A stretch of DNA of 64,000 nt from Hymenobacter piscis (lineage in GTDB: Bacteria > Bacteroidota > Bacteroidia > Cytophagales > Hymenobacteraceae). The translations under genes and the position numbers were made by a program. Position 1 is the stretch's first letter, and every line of letters begins with the position of its first letter. The notes under the pieces were generated by a model. It was not told where the DNA came from, searched no databases, and was given only the letters and a program-made list of their open reading frames with translations. The stretch covers positions 1-64,000 of the forward strand of contig NZ_JAHHZN010000013.1 in assembly GCF_018760735.1 (NCBI RefSeq). Reading direction: 5' to 3'. Of the stretch, positions 8,753 to 17,376 are shown one piece after another.

Positions 8753-9904
8753 ATGGCGCATTTTCTGATCATCGGGGCCGGGATTGGCGGCCTAACGGCG
8801 GCGCACGCGCTGCTGCGGCAGGGCCACACCGTACGGGTGCACGAAGCTGCGCCGGAAATCCGGGAAGTGGGGGCCGGGCTTGTGCTGGGCGCTAACGCCA
8901 TGCGGGCTTTGCACGAGCTGGACCTGCACGCGGCCGTACGGCCCCTCGGTACTCCGGTTACGCTGCTGCACCTGCTCGACCAGCGCGGCCGCGTGCTGCA
9001 GCGTGCCGATACCACCCCGTTTACCCGCGCCGTGGGCTTCGATAATCTGGGCATTCACCGGGCCGCCCTGCAGCATGCCCTGCTCCGGCACCTGCCACCG
9101 GGCACCGTACAAACCGGCACCGCCTTCGGGCACTTCACCGCGCAGGGTGCCACCCTCACCGCCCACTTTGCCGACGGCCGCACGGCCACGGCCGATGCCC
9201 TCATAGGGGCCGATGGTATTCGCTCCCGGGTGCGCCGGCAGCTGTGGCCCCGGGCGGAGCCGCGCTACGCGGGCTACACCTGCTGGCGGGCCGTAGTGGC
9301 CGCGGCTGAGCTGAACCTGCCCGCGGGCGAGTCGGCGGAGGTGTGGGGGGACGCCGGGCGGCGGTTCGGGTACGTGCCGGTGGGTGGCGGGCAGGTGTAC
9401 TGGTTTGCCTGCCTGAATAGCCCGCAGCCCCGCAATCCAAAGTTTCAGGCGTATTCCCCCGCGGACCTGCAGCGTGCGTTCGGGGCGTTTCCGGACCCGG
9501 TGCCGCAGCTGCTGGCCCGCACCGGCAGCCACCAGCTACTCTGGAACGACATTCAGGACCTGCCCCCGCTGGCCCATTTCGCGCAGGGCCGAATATTGCT
9601 GCTCGGGGATGCGGCCCACGCCACCACGCCTAACCTGGGCCAGGGAGCCGGCATGGCCGTGGAAGATGCCGCCGTACTGGCCCGGTGCCTGGCTTCCTCT
9701 CCCACCGATATTGCCGCCGCCTTCCGGGCGTTTGAGCGCCGCCGCCGGTCCCGCACCGCCCGCGTGGTGCGCACGTCCTGGCACCTGGGCCGGGTGGGCC
9801 AGGTGGCAAACCCCTGGCTGGTTAGCCTACGCAACCACGTAATGAAGCTCCTGCCCGACTCCGTGGCCCGGCAGCAGATGGCCTGGCTGTACGAAGAGCT
9901 GTAA
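8753..9904 (+). CDS. FAD-dependent monooxygenase (PHBH/UbiH-type)
   Basis: 383 residues. The protein opens with the Rossmann FAD motif IIGAGIGGLTAAHALLRQG (GxGxxG), continues with REVGAGLVLGANAMRAL, the DG motif ADALIGADGIRSRVR, and the second FAD motif GDAAHATTPNLGQGAGMAVEDA near residue 285. This is the class A flavoprotein hydroxylase pattern, enzymes that use NAD(P)H and oxygen to hydroxylate aromatic or related compounds; salicylate/zeaxanthin-epoxidase-like enzymes share the opening. The substrate cannot be derived. It is a single gene with a possible degenerate -7 (TACCTTCA at 8739) just before the ATG, and no pathway partner beside it. Confidence 0.92.
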   Translation: MAHFLIIGAGIGGLTAAHALLRQGHTVRVHEAAPEIREVGAGLVLGANAMRALHELDLHAAVRPLGTPVTLLHLLDQRGRVLQRADTTPFTRAVGFDNLGIHRAALQHALLRHLPPGTVQTGTAFGHFTAQGATLTAHFADGRTATADALIGADGIRSRVRRQLWPRAEPRYAGYTCWRAVVAAAELNLPAGESAEVWGDAGRRFGYVPVGGGQVYWFACLNSPQPRNPKFQAYSPADLQRAFGAFPDPVPQLLARTGSHQLLWNDIQDLPPLAHFAQGRILLLGDAAHATTPNLGQGAGMAVEDAAVLARCLASSPTDIAAAFRAFERRRRSRTARVVRTSWHLGRVGQVANPWLVSLRNHVMKLLPDSVARQQMAWLYEEL

Positions 9905-10117
9905 GCCGGCTTATTCGGTGGGATTGTGGCAATGCCTGATTTGGCCCCCGGCTTCGAGCAGCGCAAACGGCCGGCTCACGGCAAGTCCCTTGCCGGAGAA
10001 TCGTCTGTTTCCGGGCTCAACGCCTACTCATGACCAAGTAGCGCAACCGCCGGGCCTGCTACTTTACAGCACCGCCCCAATCCGGGGCGGGGGCCACAAG
10101 CACGGCGGATTGCCGAC

Positions 10118-11329
10118 TCAGGTGGTCAGCTCCTTTTTCTCGCCGGGGTTGGCAGCTTCCTCGGCTTCTTCCTCCTCTTCCTCTTCGAAGCCTTCCTGTA
10201 TCTTCTCGGTGGCTTCGGCGTGGTCGTCGGCGTCGGCTTCCTCGCAGTTTTCCTCCTGCTCCTCCTTGTCGTGGGGCTCGTAGCTGAGCTTGATGTAGAT
10301 GGGGAAATGGTCGGAGCCCACGTAGGGCAGGCGCTCCATATCGTCTACCTTGAAGTGGGCCGACACGAATACGTGGTCGAGGGGCCAGCGCAACAGGTAA
10401 TGTTCGGCGTGGAAGGTGGGCAGCAGGCCCCGGCCCACGCGCGGGTCCATGAGGCCGCTGACGCGCCGGAACAGCTCGGAGGTGTGCGACCAGGCTACGT
10501 CGTTCATATCCCCGAACACGATGGTGGGCTCATCCTTCTTGTCGATGGCCTTGCCCACCAGCAGCAGCTCGGCGTCGCGCTTGGTGCTGGTTTTGGATTC
10601 GGCCGGTGCTGGTGGCTTGGGATGCAGCCCGTACACCTGCACCCAGGTACGGCCGTCGGCCAGCTGCACGCGGGCATGCAGGCTGGGCACGTCGTCGTCG
10701 AGCAGGTACTTGATGTCGCAGCTATCCAGCTTGAGGCGCGAGAAAAACAGCAGGCCGTAGGTGTTGTCGAGCGGTTCGTGACAGGTGTGGGGGTGGGTTT
10801 CTTCCAGGGGCTTGAGCTGCTCGTACCACCACTGGTCGGTTTCCACGGCCATGATGATGTCGGCATCGGCCTGCTGTAGCACCTGCAGGGCTTTGCTGCC
10901 CTGTTTGTTGAACTGCAGCACGTTCATCATCACCAGGCTCAGGTGGCGCTTACCGTCCTTGAGGGTGCTGTCGCCCACCTGCTTTTTTACCAGCGGGGTA
11001 TAGGGCACAATCCGGAACAGCTGATACACCACGGCCGCCGCCAGCGCCAGCAGCAGACCCAGGCCGTAGTAGCCGGGCAGGGCATGCCAGCCCAGGGCCA
11101 CTCCGCCCAGCATAACCACGAGCAGCACGCCCACAATCTGGAGGCGCGGAAAGTCAAATACCCGGATCCACCACGCCGTCTGGCGCAGCAGCGGCAGCAG
11201 GGTGGCTACCAGACCAGCCACGGCCAGCAGCAGGACCAGGCCGTGCAGTAGGGTGTGCCAAAGGGGAAGAGAGTCGAAGTCGGGCACTAGGCAGGCAGGC
11301 TTGGGGAGGGAAGAAACAAGAACCGGCAA
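10118..11329 (-). CDS. Membrane endonuclease/exonuclease/phosphatase (EEP) family protein with acidic tail
   Basis: 403 residues. Three transmembrane helices occupy about residues 25-115. The EEP fold follows, with the expected catalytic sites: MNVLQFN, VETDQWW (metal Glu), VYGLHPKPP (His), VFGDMNDVAW (DxN), PLDHVF and the terminal GSDHFPI. These enzymes cleave phosphodiester or phosphomonoester bonds in nucleic acids, inositol phosphates or lipids; the TM anchors suggest an extracytoplasmic catalytic domain. The last 50 residues are strongly acidic (a run of eight Glu in EEEEEEEAEEAA), unlike most homologues. A minus-strand TAAGTTTG (11409-11402) could be its -7 element, divergent from the MarC promoter. 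Start codon is not certain; Met1 was kept. Confidence 0.88.
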   Translation of the reverse strand: MPVLVSSLPKPACLVPDFDSLPLWHTLLHGLVLLLAVAGLVATLLPLLRQTAWWIRVFDFPRLQIVGVLLVVMLGGVALGWHALPGYYGLGLLLALAAAVVYQLFRIVPYTPLVKKQVGDSTLKDGKRHLSLVMMNVLQFNKQGSKALQVLQQADADIIMAVETDQWWYEQLKPLEETHPHTCHEPLDNTYGLLFFSRLKLDSCDIKYLLDDDVPSLHARVQLADGRTWVQVYGLHPKPPAPAESKTSTKRDAELLLVGKAIDKKDEPTIVFGDMNDVAWSHTSELFRRVSGLMDPRVGRGLLPTFHAEHYLLRWPLDHVFVSAHFKVDDMERLPYVGSDHFPIYIKLSYEPHDKEEQEENCEEADADDHAEATEKIQEGFEEEEEEEAEEAANPGEKKELTT

Positions 11330-11422
11330 CGGAGCCGGTAAGTGGGCATTCGACCGGCCGGCGCAGGGTGTACGCGCCGGCTTGTAGTGGAGTTGTTACG
11401 CCAAACTTAGCGTTTTTCCTGC

Positions 11423-11451
11423 TTGCTGATTCTCAAAGGCTCGTACCTTTG
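11423..11451 (+). promoter_or_regulatory. Promoter of marC-family gene (TTG-N18-TACCTTTG)
   Basis: TTG at 11423-11425 and TACCTTTG at 11444-11451 are spaced 18 bp, matching the Bacteroidota -33/-7 arrangement. The ATG at 11473 lies 21 bp after the -7 element, which also argues against longer upstream starts in the same frame. Confidence 0.6.
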
Positions 11452-11472
11452 CCTGCCCGCCCGCCGCTGCCT

Positions 11473-12090
11473 ATGAATATTCTGCTCGCCACGTTCACCA
11501 CGTTGCTTTCCGTTGTTAATCCGTTCGGGGCCATGCCGGTCTTCCTGACGCTCACGGAGGACGATACGCCCGCCGAGCGGGCCAGCATCGGGCTGAAAGC
11601 CTGCATGTACATGCTGGGCGTGCTGTCGGTGTCGTTTTTTGCGGGCCAGTACGTGCTGAACTTCTTTGGCATCAACATTCACCATCTGCGCATTGCGGGC
11701 GGTATTCTGCTCATGCGCTCGGCCTTCGATCTGCTGACGCCGGGCGGCAACCGGGCCAAGGTGTCGGAAGAAACCATTGAGGCCAGCCGGGCCAAGGACG
11801 ACATCAGTTTTACGCCCCTGGCCATGCCCATGCTCTCGGGCCCGGGCTCCATGGCCGTGTGCATCAGCCTGTTCACCAACAAACTCACTTACTCCGACAT
11901 GGCCCTGATCTTTCTTGGGTTCGTGCTGGTGGTAGTTGCCTCCTACATCATCCTCATGTCCTCGCTCCGGCTCACCCGTTTCCTGGGCCGGCCCGGCATG
12001 GCGGCCCTGGCCCGCATCATGGGTTTCCTGACCCTGGCCATCGGCGTGAATTTCATCATGACGGCCATCAAGGCTCTGTTTGTTGCTTAA
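11473..12090 (+). CDS. MarC family integral membrane protein
   Basis: 205 residues, family-typical length. The ATG at 11473 gives MNILLATFTTLLSVVNPFGAMPVFL, the characteristic MarC opening (NPxGxxPxF). Six hydrophobic helices follow, with the second conserved NP-like half TPLAMPMLSGPGSM showing the internal two-fold symmetry of the family. MarC proteins were once linked to multiple antibiotic resistance in E. coli, but that link is not supported; their transport substrate is unknown. The gene is monocistronic or leads into hemE 120 bp later. Confidence 0.95.
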   Translation: MNILLATFTTLLSVVNPFGAMPVFLTLTEDDTPAERASIGLKACMYMLGVLSVSFFAGQYVLNFFGINIHHLRIAGGILLMRSAFDLLTPGGNRAKVSEETIEASRAKDDISFTPLAMPMLSGPGSMAVCISLFTNKLTYSDMALIFLGFVLVVVASYIILMSSLRLTRFLGRPGMAALARIMGFLTLAIGVNFIMTAIKALFVA

Positions 12091-12212
12091 TTTTGCGCGG
12101 CGGGCTGCTGGCCCTCAGCTTGCTCGCTCTGATTAAACCGGCCAGCACTCAACCTCCCCTTTTCACCCCCCAGCTAGCAGCCAGCCGCTATTAGCTAACA
12201 GCTCCAAACCCT

Positions 12213-13247
12213 GTGCTCAAGAACGACCTGCTTCTGCGTGCCGCCCGCGGCGAAGACACCGAACGTACCCCCGTATGGCTCATGCGCCAGGCGGGCCGTA
12301 TTCTGCCCGAATACCGCGCCCTGCGGGGCCGCCTGAGCGGCTTCAAGGAACTGGTGGAAACGCCCGAGCTGGCCGCCGAAGTCACCATTCAGCCCGTGGA
12401 CGCGCTCGACGTGGACGCGGCCATCATCTTCTCCGACATTCTGGTGGTGCCCGAGGCCATGGGCCTCACCTACGAGATGGTGGAAGCCCGCGGCCCGCTG
12501 TTCCCGGAAACCATCAAAACCGCCCAGGACGTGGCCCGCATGCGCATCGCCGACCCCGAGGAGCACCTGGGCTACGTGCTGGAGGCCCTGCGCGTGACCA
12601 AGCGCGCCCTCAACGGCCGGGTGCCGCTCATCGGGTTTGCCGGCGCGCCCTGGACGATTCTGGCCTACATGGTGGAGGGCCACGGCTCCAAAACCTTCAG
12701 CAAGGCCCGCCGCATGCTCTACGCCGAGCCCGAGCTGGCCCACGAGCTGCTGCGCAAAATCACGGCCACCACCATTGCCTACCTGCGGGCCCAGGTGGCC
12801 GCCGGGGCCAACCTGATTCAGGTGTTTGATTCCTGGGCCGGCATTCTGCCCCCCGCCCACTACCAGGAGTTCAGCAGCCGCTACATTGCCGAAATCTGCC
12901 GGGCTATTCCGGAGGTGCCCGTAACGGTGTTTGCCAAAGGCGCCTTCTGGGCCGTGGAGGAATTCGCCCAGCTGCCCTGCCGCACCATCGGCCTCGACTG
13001 GAACCAGGACCCGCGGGCCGTGCGCCCGTTGGTGGGCGACAAAACCCTGCAGGGCAACCTCGACCCCTGTGCCCTCTATGGCACCCCCGCGCAGGTGCGC
13101 GCCGCCACCATCGCCATGCTCGACCAGTTCGGGCCCCAGCGCCACATTGCCAACCTGGGCCACGGCGTTTACCCCGACACCAATCCCGACAACGTGCGGG
13201 TATTCATCAACACGGTCAAGGAATACAGCCCCACCCTGCGGGGATAG
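12213..13247 (+). CDS. hemE: Uroporphyrinogen decarboxylase
   Basis: 344 residues from a GTG start ([14 protein letters not shown]), the usual length. The signature [20 protein letters not shown] carries the active-site Arg residues; the second conserved block [16 protein letters not shown] and [12 protein letters not shown] are also present, and the C-terminus ends with [19 protein letters not shown], the conserved GHG segment. The enzyme decarboxylates the four acetate groups of uroporphyrinogen III to give coproporphyrinogen III in cytoplasmic haem synthesis. No other haem gene is adjacent. Confidence 0.98.
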   Translation: MLKNDLLLRAARGEDTERTPVWLMRQAGRILPEYRALRGRLSGFKELVETPELAAEVTIQPVDALDVDAAIIFSDILVVPEAMGLTYEMVEARGPLFPETIKTAQDVARMRIADPEEHLGYVLEALRVTKRALNGRVPLIGFAGAPWTILAYMVEGHGSKTFSKARRMLYAEPELAHELLRKITATTIAYLRAQVAAGANLIQVFDSWAGILPPAHYQEFSSRYIAEICRAIPEVPVTVFAKGAFWAVEEFAQLPCRTIGLDWNQDPRAVRPLVGDKTLQGNLDPCALYGTPAQVRAATIAMLDQFGPQRHIANLGHGVYPDTNPDNVRVFINTVKEYSPTLRG

Positions 13248-13266
13248 TTCTTTGCCGCGCCCGCTC

Positions 13267-13320
13267 GCAGCCCGCCTGTTCCGTACGCCCCGCGACGCAG
13301 CAGGCGGGCTGCTTGGGTTT
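13267..13320 (+). terminator. Long-loop terminator of hemE
   Basis: GCAGCCCGCCTG (13267-13278) pairs perfectly with CAGGCGGGCTGC (13301-13312), followed by TTGGGTTTT. It overlaps the first possible TTG start of the next frame, which is why a later start was chosen there. Confidence 0.75.
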
Positions 13321-13351
13321 TATCGTGTCTTTCGTGCGCTACCTGCCCGCT

Positions 13352-14755
13352 ATGCCCCCTGTATTTACCCGTCTTGCTTCCCGCTCCTGGTTTTGGTTTG
13401 GCGTGGCGTTTCTGCTGTTCGGCATTCACGTGTTCACGTCCCGGTTCCACACCCAGGTGTACGATGCCAATGGGTATTGGCAACTGGCCCAGGACCTTTA
13501 CCAGCAGAATAATTTCTCCCTGCTCAACTTCAGGAGCGGGCTGCGCGGGTGCCTGTTTCCCTTGCTCTACGTGCCCGTGGTGGCGCTGGATCAGGCCGGA
13601 ATTTTCTTTGCCGAAACACTCATCAAGCTCCTGGGGGTCCTGCTGGCCGCGGGCCTGACGGCCGGTCTGGTGCCGGCCCTGTGGCAGCGGGTGAGCGGCC
13701 AGCGGGTGGGGGCGGGCCGGCGGGCCCTGTTCATCGGCGTGGTATTCCTGCTCTGGCGCGACTATTTCAACTACACCCTCACCGATTTTCCGGCCCTGGC
13801 CGGATTGGGCGGCGCCCTCTACCTGCTGCACGGCCGGCCCACGGCGGGGCGGTTGCTGCTGGCGGGGGCGCTGGCAGCTTTCGTGGTCAACATTCGTCCC
13901 ATTTACCTGGTGGCGCTGCCCTTCCTGGTGCTGCTGGGCAGTGTGGCCGTCAGCCGGGCCACTACCCAACCGTGGCATAAAACCACGGGGCGGTTTCTGC
14001 TGGCCTTCACCGCGGGCTTTCTGCTGACGAGCGGGCCGCAGTGGCTGATCAACTACCGGAATTTTGGCGTGAACCGGCCGCTGGTTATCGGCATCGATTT
14101 TCAGGACCCCGGCATGGTGGAGGCCGGCGACCTGTACCTGCTGCAGATGAACGCGGGCTTTTCGATGCAGAAATACGAAACCGGCATTGCGGCCGATTAC
14201 CCCATTCCCCAGGTTCGCTACCAGGATCCGGCCGGCACCCAGCTGCTGCAACAGAATTTCAACCATAAGATTGACTCCTACGGCGAATACCTGCAAGTAG
14301 TCGCCCAGCACCCCGCCGATATGGTGGCTCTGAACGGCCGCCATCTGTTCAACGGCCTGGATGTGCTTTACCCCACGCCCTACCTGTACCGGGTGTACAC
14401 CAACACCGCCGTGCTGGCCTGGATAAATTACACGCTGCTGTTCTTGGCGGGTACCGTGCTGCTGGTGCGCGGGCAGCGCCTCTCGCGCCTGGCCCTGCTA
14501 ACGGCGCTGCCGCTGCTTATTCCGGCCTTTACAGCTATTCCGCTCCCCATGGAATGCCGCTACATGCTGCCCCTGCACTGGCTGCTGCTGGCCGGGGCCT
14601 GCTTCGGTTGGCCGGCGGCGTGGACGTGGCGGGGGCTGGCGGGCCGCCGACTGGCCCTCGGGCTCACGTACGGGGCCTTCGTCACGGCGTGCTTTGTGCT
14701 TTCGGCTCACACCCAGGCCCTGCTGGCCGAAGCCCCCAAGCTGATTACGCCCTGA
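13352..14755 (+). CDS. Polytopic membrane protein, GT-C/GT39-like
   Basis: 467 residues from ATG 13352 (the frame is open to 13313, but that part lies in the hemE terminator). About ten transmembrane helices. After the first helix comes a polar loop with YDANGYWQLAQDLYQQNNFS, the position where GT-C glycosyltransferases carry their first acidic/aromatic catalytic motif, and a large periplasmic-type loop occupies about residues 235-330. Such proteins often transfer sugars from polyprenyl phosphate carriers. No conserved active-site set is clear to me, so it may be an unrelated membrane protein. It converges with the heptose kinase gene, 2 bp between stops. Confidence 0.75.
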   Translation: MPPVFTRLASRSWFWFGVAFLLFGIHVFTSRFHTQVYDANGYWQLAQDLYQQNNFSLLNFRSGLRGCLFPLLYVPVVALDQAGIFFAETLIKLLGVLLAAGLTAGLVPALWQRVSGQRVGAGRRALFIGVVFLLWRDYFNYTLTDFPALAGLGGALYLLHGRPTAGRLLLAGALAAFVVNIRPIYLVALPFLVLLGSVAVSRATTQPWHKTTGRFLLAFTAGFLLTSGPQWLINYRNFGVNRPLVIGIDFQDPGMVEAGDLYLLQMNAGFSMQKYETGIAADYPIPQVRYQDPAGTQLLQQNFNHKIDSYGEYLQVVAQHPADMVALNGRHLFNGLDVLYPTPYLYRVYTNTAVLAWINYTLLFLAGTVLLVRGQRLSRLALLTALPLLIPAFTAIPLPMECRYMLPLHWLLLAGACFGWPAAWTWRGLAGRRLALGLTYGAFVTACFVLSAHTQALLAEAPKLITP

Positions 14756-14757
14756 CC

Positions 14758-15783
14758 TTAGTCCGCACTCTGCCAGTGGAGCCCCACGCGCCCGGCTTCC
14801 TGCTGCAGCAGGGTTTTCTCGATGGGCACCACGCCCACCTGCTCGCAGACCAGGCCGCCGCCCAGGTTGGCCAGGGCGGCCGTGGCGGGCACGGGCAGAC
14901 CCAGCGCCACGCACAGGGCGGCAATGCTGATGACCGTATCCCCCGCCCCCGAAACGTCGGAGATAGTGCGCAGGTGGGCCGGCAGGTAGGTTTTGCGCGT
15001 TTCCTGCTGGGCGAACACGCCGTGCTCCGAAAGGGTTACGAGCACGACTTCCGGCGCCAGCACCTCCCGGAGCCGGGCCACGGCCGCCTCGAAGCCGGGC
15101 CGGTCGGTGGTGGGGTCCCCGAATTCCAGCTTGAGGCCTTCGCGCAGCTCCTTGAGGTTGGGCTTGAACAGGGTGCAGTGACGGTAGGCCAGGAAGTTCT
15201 TCTTTTTGGGGTCGACCACCGTGGGTACGCCCTGGGCCCGGGCCTGGTCGATGAAGTGGCGGATGTTGGCTTCGGTGAGCACGCCCTTGTCATAATCCTC
15301 GAAAATCACCACGTCGGCGCGGCCCAGCAGCTGCCCGAAGCGGGCGGTGAGACCGGCATTTTCTTCGGCGTTAAGCTCCGTCTCTACTTCCGAATCAATG
15401 CGCAGCAGCTGCTGGCCGTGGGCCAGCACGCGCTGCTTCACTGTAGTAGGCCGGGCTCCGGAGCGCACGATGCCCGCGGCCGAGAGGCCGCTGGTTTGCA
15501 GCAGCTCCAGCAGCTGGTCGCCGCCCTGGTCCTGCCCGATGACGGCGCACAGCAGCGGCGTGGCGCCCAGGGCCTGCACGTTGAGGGCCACGTTGGCGGC
15601 CCCACCGAGGCGCTGCTCGGTCCGGCTCACGTTCACCACCGGCACCGGGGCTTCGGGCGAGAGCCGGGCGGCTTTGCCCCACACGTAGGCGTCCATCATC
15701 ACGTCGCCCACGATGAGCACGGTGAGGCCGTTAAAGGCGGCGAAAAGTTCGGGCAGCGTGGCGGGCGGTACGGCAGCGGGCAT
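14758..15783 (-). CDS. rfaE1: PfkB-family kinase, D-glycero-beta-D-manno-heptose-7-phosphate kinase-like
   Basis: 341 residues from the ATG at 15783; a longer frame to 15888 runs into the hairpin repeat, and a TACCTTTG -7 element at 15816-15809 supports the shorter start. The sequence LIVGDVMMDAYVWGKAARLSPEAPVPV plus QRLGGAANVALNVQALGA is the kinase half of HldE/RfaE, which phosphorylates heptose-7-phosphate at C1 on the way to ADP-heptose for LPS inner core. DPKKKNF, KPNLKELREG and the anion-hole/base motif DVSGAGDTVIS (catalytic Asp) are intact. The nucleotidyltransferase half is absent, as in organisms with separate RfaE1 and RfaE2. Another sugar kinase specificity is possible. Confidence 0.85.
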   Translation of the reverse strand: MPAAVPPATLPELFAAFNGLTVLIVGDVMMDAYVWGKAARLSPEAPVPVVNVSRTEQRLGGAANVALNVQALGATPLLCAVIGQDQGGDQLLELLQTSGLSAAGIVRSGARPTTVKQRVLAHGQQLLRIDSEVETELNAEENAGLTARFGQLLGRADVVIFEDYDKGVLTEANIRHFIDQARAQGVPTVVDPKKKNFLAYRHCTLFKPNLKELREGLKLEFGDPTTDRPGFEAAVARLREVLAPEVVLVTLSEHGVFAQQETRKTYLPAHLRTISDVSGAGDTVISIAALCVALGLPVPATAALANLGGGLVCEQVGVVPIEKTLLQQEAGRVGLHWQSAD

Positions 15784-15808
15784 TGCAACAGGTTCAGGTA
15801 CGAAGCCG

Positions 15809-15816
15809 CAAAGGTA
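15809..15816 (-). promoter_or_regulatory. -7 element TACCTTTG of the heptose kinase gene
   Basis: On the minus strand TACCTTTG runs 15816 to 15809, 25 bp before the ATG at 15783. No clear -33 TTTG is visible upstream. Confidence 0.5.
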
Positions 15817-15881
15817 ACTCAGTATTGAGAAGTGAGGAGGTGACAGGGTGATGAAGTGATACAGGACCGGCTTGAACCAGC

Positions 15882-16001
15882 ACGTCATTCCGAGCGGAGC
15901 CGAGGAATCTCGCGTGCTGACGTTGTGGTACTCACCCCGGCGTCGGAGTTACCACTACTACATCAGCACGCGAGATTCCTCGGCTCCGCTCGGAATGACG
16001 T
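15882..16001. repeat. REPIN-like inverted element, GTCATTCCGAGC type (perfect 39-bp arms)
   Basis: The 39 bases 15882-15920 are the exact reverse complement of 15963-16001. Each arm begins GTCATTCCGAGCGGAGC and contains ATTCC...GGAAT that can fold by itself. The 42-base loop has its own stem, GTGGT-CTC with GAG-ACCAC. It lies between two minus-strand genes and is flanked by GTGAGGAGGTGA-type words. Confidence 0.9.
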
Positions 16002-16047
16002 TCGGTTGGCCGCTTATCTCCCCTCACCTCTCACTTCCTCACCCAAC

Positions 16048-17274
16048 TTACCCCAGCTTTGCCAGGGAGGCTTTGATGCGCAGGAAGGCTTCGCGGAGCT
16101 TTTCGTCGGCGGCGGCGGTGCTGAAGCGCAGGCAGTCGGGGGCCCCGAAGGCGGCGCCGTCCACGGCCGCCACGTGGGCATCGTTGAGCAGGTACATGGC
16201 CAGGTCGGCGGCGGACTCGATGACGGGGCCGGCGGGCGTGGCCCGGCCGAAGTAGCCGCTCACGTCGGGGAAGATGTAGAAGGCTCCGCTGGGCACGTTG
16301 GTCCGGAAGCCGGGAATGTCCTTTACCAAGTCCAGCACCAGGTCGCGGCGGCGGCGGTAAGCCGTTACCATCTCATCGGCCGAGCTGCGCCCCCCCTGCA
16401 GCGCGGCCAGGGCGGCGCGCTGGGCAATGGAGCAGGTACCGGAGGTTATCTGGCTCTGGATTTTCTCGCAGGCGGCCGCAATTTCGGGGCGGGCGGCCAG
16501 GTAGCCCACCCGCCAGCCCGTCATGGCGTAGCCCTTCGAGAAGCCGTTCACGGTAATCACGCGCTCCTTCACCTCGGCAAACTGGGCCAGGCTCACGTGC
16601 TCGCCCACGAAGTTGATGTACTCGTAAATCTCATCGGCCAGCACGTGCACGTGGGGGTGGCGGGCCACCACGTCGGCAATGGCGGCCAGCTCCTCGCGGC
16701 TGAACACGGCCCCGGTGGGGTTGCAGGGCGAAGAGTACATGATGAGGCGGGTGCGGGGCGTAATGGCGGCCTCCAGTTGGGCGGCCGTCACCTTGAACTC
16801 GTTTTCCAGGGTGCCCACCAGCGGCACGGTCACGCCCTCGGCCAGGCGCACCATTTCCTCGTAGCTTACCCAGTAGGGCGAAAACACCACCACTTCGTCG
16901 CCGGGGTTCACCAGGCTCAGCACCACGTTGGCCAACGACTGCTTGGCCCCGGTGCTCACCACAATGTTGGCGGGCTGGTAGTCGAGCTGGTTGTCGCGGC
17001 GGAATTTGTCGCAGATGGCCTGGCGCAGCTCCGGGTAGCCGGGCACGGGCGTATAGAAGGTGTAGCCTTCGTCGAGGGCCTGCTTGGCGGCATCCTTGAT
17101 GTACTGGGGCGTCTGGAAATCGGGCTCCCCGAAGCTCAGGCTGATAACGTCCACTCCCTCGGCGGCCAGGGCCCGGGCTTTTTTGGCCATGGCAATGGTC
17201 TGGGACTCCTGCATGGCGTTGATGCGGTCAGACAAAACGAGGGGCGCAAGGGTGGTAGCGTCGGCAGCGGACAT
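16048..17274 (-). CDS. PLP-dependent aminotransferase, aspartate aminotransferase (class I) type
   Basis: 408 residues from ATG 17274; a -7 element TACTTTTG just upstream supports it. Fold-type I features: ISLSFGEPDFQTP, YTPVPGYPELRQAI, NIVVSTGAKQSLANV, the SSPCNPTGAVFSREEL block with the conserved Asn, LADEIYEYI (Asp binding the pyridine N), the PLP lysine in VNGFSKGYAMTGWRVGY, and the C-terminal Arg in CLRFSTAA. This is the AspC-Ib pattern common in Bacteroidota; it moves the amino group between aspartate and 2-oxoglutarate, though related enzymes act on prephenate or aromatic acids. It is separated from the upstream glycosyltransferase by its own promoter. Confidence 0.93.
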   Translation of the reverse strand: MSAADATTLAPLVLSDRINAMQESQTIAMAKKARALAAEGVDVISLSFGEPDFQTPQYIKDAAKQALDEGYTFYTPVPGYPELRQAICDKFRRDNQLDYQPANIVVSTGAKQSLANVVLSLVNPGDEVVVFSPYWVSYEEMVRLAEGVTVPLVGTLENEFKVTAAQLEAAITPRTRLIMYSSPCNPTGAVFSREELAAIADVVARHPHVHVLADEIYEYINFVGEHVSLAQFAEVKERVITVNGFSKGYAMTGWRVGYLAARPEIAAACEKIQSQITSGTCSIAQRAALAALQGGRSSADEMVTAYRRRRDLVLDLVKDIPGFRTNVPSGAFYIFPDVSGYFGRATPAGPVIESAADLAMYLLNDAHVAAVDGAAFGAPDCLRFSTAAADEKLREAFLRIKASLAKLG

Positions 17275-17306
17275 CAGAAGGGGGGTTGGGAGAAACGAAT
17301 GGAACT

Positions 17307-17341
17307 CAAAAGTACGCGGAATGTACGGCGCGCACTTCAAA
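17307..17341 (-). promoter_or_regulatory. Promoter of the aminotransferase gene (TTTG-N23-TACTTTTG)
   Basis: Minus strand: TTTG at 17341-17338 and TACTTTTG at 17314-17307 with 23 bp between, then ATG at 17274. This matches the Bacteroidota consensus at the long end of spacing. Confidence 0.5.
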
Positions 17342-17376
17342 CATCCTGCATCCGGTTTCCGCGTCGCTACAACGTC

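Noticed and set aside
9905..10117. Short frame beginning MPDLAPGFEQRKRPAHG
   Set aside because: 33 codons, no hydrophobic or domain pattern, no promoter; too weak to call.
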